The translations under genes were made by a program, and so were the position numbers. From Gammaproteobacteria bacterium (GTDB lineage Bacteria; Gemmatimonadota; Gemmatimonadetes; Longimicrobiales; Gaopeijiaceae), in NCBI GenBank assembly GCA_009843625.1, contig VYDD01000285.1:1-9894 (forward strand): DNA of 9,894 nt, read 5' to 3'. The notes below the pieces were generated by a model that saw only the letters and a list, made by a program, of their open reading frames with translations, was not told where the DNA came from and searched no databases. Shown one piece after another: positions 8,118-9,894 of the stretch. Within the stretch, counting starts at the first letter, position 1; each line of letters begins with the position of its first letter.

Positions 8118-8183
8118 ATGAGCAACGGGCCGTCCCCCGGCCGGCGGCAGGCCCTGGCGCAGCACTTCGAGGAGGACCGATGA
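8118..8183 (+). CDS. Possible 21-residue upstream ORF coupled to the DUF1028 gene
   Basis: A short frame starts at ATG 8118 (MSNGPSPGRR, ending QHFEEDR). Its TGA stop overlaps the ATG of the downstream gene in an ATGA arrangement. No convincing ribosome binding site precedes it and it belongs to a longer open frame with no gene-like content, so it may be chance. If translated it would be a leader peptide coupling translation to the DUF1028 gene. Confidence 0.15.
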   Translation: MSNGPSPGRRQALAQHFEEDR

Positions 8184-9229
8184 TCGTTCGACGAATGATG
8201 ACCCTGACGCTCGTGGCGCTCGCGCTTGCGGCGGACGCCGGCGCCCAGGAACCGGTAGGGTGGCGCACGGGCGAAGAGCTCGTCTTCCACACCTTCTCGA
8301 TCGCGGCCATCGACCCAGCCACCGGGGAATCGGGGGTGGCGGTGACCACCCGAAACGCGTGCGTGGGCAACGGGGTGCCCTGGGTGCGCAAGGGCGTGGG
8401 CGCGGTGGCCACCCAGGCGGCGACGCGCACCGAGTACGGTTATGAACTCCTCGACCTGATCGAGCAGGGCGTGTCCCCGGAGGATGCGCTCGCCCAGCGC
8501 CTGGCAGCCGACGACAACGCCGCGAGCCGCCAGATCGGGGTGATCGGCCTGGACGGCCGCTCCGCCCAGCACACCGGGACGCGCAGCCAGTGGGCAGGTC
8601 ATCGCGCGGGCCCCAACTACGTGGCGCAGGGCAATACCCTGGTCGGGCCGGAAGTGGTCGATGCCGTGGGCGAGAGCTTCGAGGCCACCGAGGGGGCGGC
8701 CCGCCACCTGGCCGACCGGCTCATCGAGGCCCTGCAGGCCGGACACCTGGTGGGCGGGGACGCGCGCCACGGCGAGGCCCAGTCCGCCGCGGTCATCGTC
8801 GCCGATCCGCGCCCCGGCATGGCCCGCCGCGAGGACGGCCTCACCGTGCAGATCAACGTCTGCGAGCACGAGGACCCACTCGCCGAGATGCGACGCATCT
8901 ACGACGCCATCTCCGAGACCCTGGGGTTCCGCATCCTGCAGCAGGAGATCGGCCGCGACATCTATCAGCTCAAGCTCATGCTGCACGAGCTGGGTTACTA
9001 CCGTCCGGACGCCGACGACGTCTCGCCCCAGGATGACGACTGGAACGTCTACACCCAGGATGCCGTGGATGCCGTGGACCGGTATCGGGCCGAGCAGGGA
9101 TGGCGCACGACGGTCCCGGGGTATGTCGATGCAGCTACGATCGCCCAGCTTTGGAGCGACCTGGAGGAGGAAGGGACGGCCGAGGCGGTGCGCCGGCGGC
9201 TGCTGGAGGTGCAGCGGATCCGGAGATAG
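8180..9229 (+). CDS. Secreted DUF1028 family protein with C-terminal peptidoglycan-binding-like region
   Basis: A 349-residue exported protein. DUF1028 proteins have an Ntn-hydrolase-like fold, but no reaction is established for the family. Residues 1-22 are a signal peptide (MIVRRMMTLTLVALALAADA, then GA before QEPV). The core follows with HTFSIAAIDPATGESGVAV, GVPWVRKGVGAVATQA, YGYELLDLIEQGVSPEDAL and an LVGPEVVDAVGESFEAT segment in the usual order, to about residue 240. The C-terminal about 85 residues (YQLKLMLHELGYYRPDADDV, then a Trp/Tyr-rich helix-rich part) resemble the putative peptidoglycan-binding region seen in some members. The start at 8180 is set by GAGGAGG four bases upstream; an open frame back to 8075 lacks such support. 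The gene is divergent from the hydroxylase operon and convergent with the next gene. A role in processing wall- or periplasm-derived compounds is inference. Confidence 0.92.
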   Translation: MIVRRMMTLTLVALALAADAGAQEPVGWRTGEELVFHTFSIAAIDPATGESGVAVTTRNACVGNGVPWVRKGVGAVATQAATRTEYGYELLDLIEQGVSPEDALAQRLAADDNAASRQIGVIGLDGRSAQHTGTRSQWAGHRAGPNYVAQGNTLVGPEVVDAVGESFEATEGAARHLADRLIEALQAGHLVGGDARHGEAQSAAVIVADPRPGMARREDGLTVQINVCEHEDPLAEMRRIYDAISETLGFRILQQEIGRDIYQLKLMLHELGYYRPDADDVSPQDDDWNVYTQDAVDAVDRYRAEQGWRTTVPGYVDAATIAQLWSDLEEEGTAEAVRRRLLEVQRIRR

Positions 9230-9236
9230 GATTCCA

Positions 9237-9255
9237 GCCCGCACCGCGCGCGGGC
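9237..9255. terminator. GC-rich hairpin between convergent genes, possible terminator
   Basis: GCCCGC (9237-9242) and GCGGGC (9250-9255) form a perfect 6-base stem with a 7-base loop. It sits in the 32-base space between two convergent stop codons, where a bidirectional terminator is expected. No T-run follows on either strand, so it is not a classical intrinsic terminator. Confidence 0.35.
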
Positions 9256-9261
9256 CGGCTG

Positions 9262-9894
9262 CTACCAGTCCGACGACTGCTCGTCGTGGAGGGCGGTAGG
9301 CAGCTTGTAGGAGTGCTCGAACTCGTCGAAGCTCGCGAACTCCATCAAGGATTCGAACCGGTCCTGGTCGTGTTTCGCCCCCAGACGGGGAAGCACCCTG
9401 GCGACGATTCGGCGGGTGCGGTGCCTGAACCGCAGCCACGGAAGCACCTTGCGTTTCCGGCGCGGGAAATTGAACGAGTCCGCCAGTTCGTCTCCGATCA
9501 GTTCGCGGGAAGCCTGCGTGACCGTGCGGGCCATTACTCGGCGTTCCGCCGGGACCTTGACGCCTACGATGATGGGCGCGCTGTTCACCACGCTGTTGGC
9601 CATGATGATCGCGTCGAGGTCGGCGGGGGGCTCGCACATGGATCCGATCTCGAATGTGCGGACCGCCGAAGCCTCGTCCCGAAAGAGAAGCTCCTCGGGA
9701 ATGCCGAAGAGGAGGCCGGCGTAACGCCAGACGTGGACGAAGGCTTCACGTTCCTCCCGCGTGAAGTCACCCCCAAGGGTGGCGACATGCTGCATCAGCC
9801 GGCCCGAAAAGGCGCTCGCGGCCAGCAGCACGTGCGCGGTGCTGATGGGCATGCCGTACCGTTCATGGTCCCATTCGTCGGAGTGGTTGAGGAG
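9262..9894 (-). CDS. MpaB/DUF2236-family oxygenase-like protein, C-terminal part (runs off right edge)
   Basis: The last 210 residues of a protein whose N-terminus lies beyond the window. The frame is open through base 9894 (LLNHSDEWDHERYGMPIS), so the first visible Met at 9852 is internal rather than the start. The segment FTREEREAFVHVWRYAGLLFGIPEELLF resembles the conserved His-x-x-Trp-Arg helix of the MpaB/rubber-oxygenase (Lcp) family, DUF2236. A basic C-terminal tail (FNFPRRKRKVLPWLRFRHRT, further Arg residues, then an acidic end) is also usual in this group. Characterised relatives are heme-dependent or are linked to polyketide or polyisoprene cleavage; the heme-site residues lie largely upstream and cannot be checked here. 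The stop is TAG at 9264-9262. It converges on the DUF1028 gene and no functional link to the hydroxylase is evident. The assignment rests on recalled motif similarity. Confidence 0.72.
   Translation of the reverse strand, partial: LLNHSDEWDHERYGMPISTAHVLLAASAFSGRLMQHVATLGGDFTREEREAFVHVWRYAGLLFGIPEELLFRDEASAVRTFEIGSMCEPPADLDAIIMANSVVNSAPIIVGVKVPAERRVMARTVTQASRELIGDELADSFNFPRRKRKVLPWLRFRHRTRRIVARVLPRLGAKHDQDRFESLMEFASFDEFEHSYKLPTALHDEQSSDW

Noticed and set aside
7973..9637. A 554-codon minus-strand open frame opposite the DUF1028 gene
   Set aside because: The translation is Arg/His/Gly-rich with no recognisable domain and lies opposite a clear DUF1028 gene with signal peptide and ribosome binding site. 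Such antisense frames are common in GC-rich coding DNA.

Overview
The window is a GC-rich stretch of a diderm bacterium. Three products carry Sec or lipoprotein export signals, two of them look like outer-membrane beta-barrels, and most starts have a GGAGG-type ribosome binding site. The mix of a form II CoxL-type molybdenum hydroxylase, a secreted DUF1028 protein, an ASPIC/UnbV repeat protein and an MpaB/DUF2236 protein would fit Gemmatimonadota or a similar environmental phylum. That placement is an impression from gene content; no marker gene is present.

The right-centre of the window (7916 down to 3220, minus strand) is a compact operon for a xanthine-oxidase-family molybdenum hydroxylase. 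It runs small [2Fe-2S] subunit, large Mo-cofactor subunit, medium FAD subunit, then a MoxR/CoxD-type AAA+ ATPase. Junctions are a 4-base overlap, a 12-base gap and a 20-base gap. The large subunit has ALRGAGR where form I CO dehydrogenases have AYRCSFR, so it lacks the copper-binding cysteine. It is best described as form II-like with unknown substrate, not as a proven CO dehydrogenase.

To the left the same strand continues without a clear break. The ATPase stop overlaps the start of a small exported barrel-like protein. A 115-base gap with a candidate promoter follows, then a second exported barrel-like protein, then a seven-repeat FG-GAP/VCBS protein with a C-terminal ASPIC/UnbV domain. At the left edge is the N-terminus of a CoxE-like VWA protein. 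CoxD and CoxE homologues are usually neighbours; here three cell-envelope genes lie between them. This is the most distinctive arrangement in the window.

To the right, a 263-base divergent region separates the hydroxylase operon from a plus-strand gene for a secreted DUF1028 protein with a C-terminal peptidoglycan-binding-like region. That gene converges on the C-terminal part of an MpaB/DUF2236-type oxygenase running off the right edge, with a small GC-rich hairpin between them. No tRNA, rRNA, CRISPR array, insertion sequence or attachment site was seen. Apart from the cluster arrangement and a few local oddities (a likely non-AUG start, an unusual CoxL motif, an internal repeat in the ATPase), the gene families are known ones.
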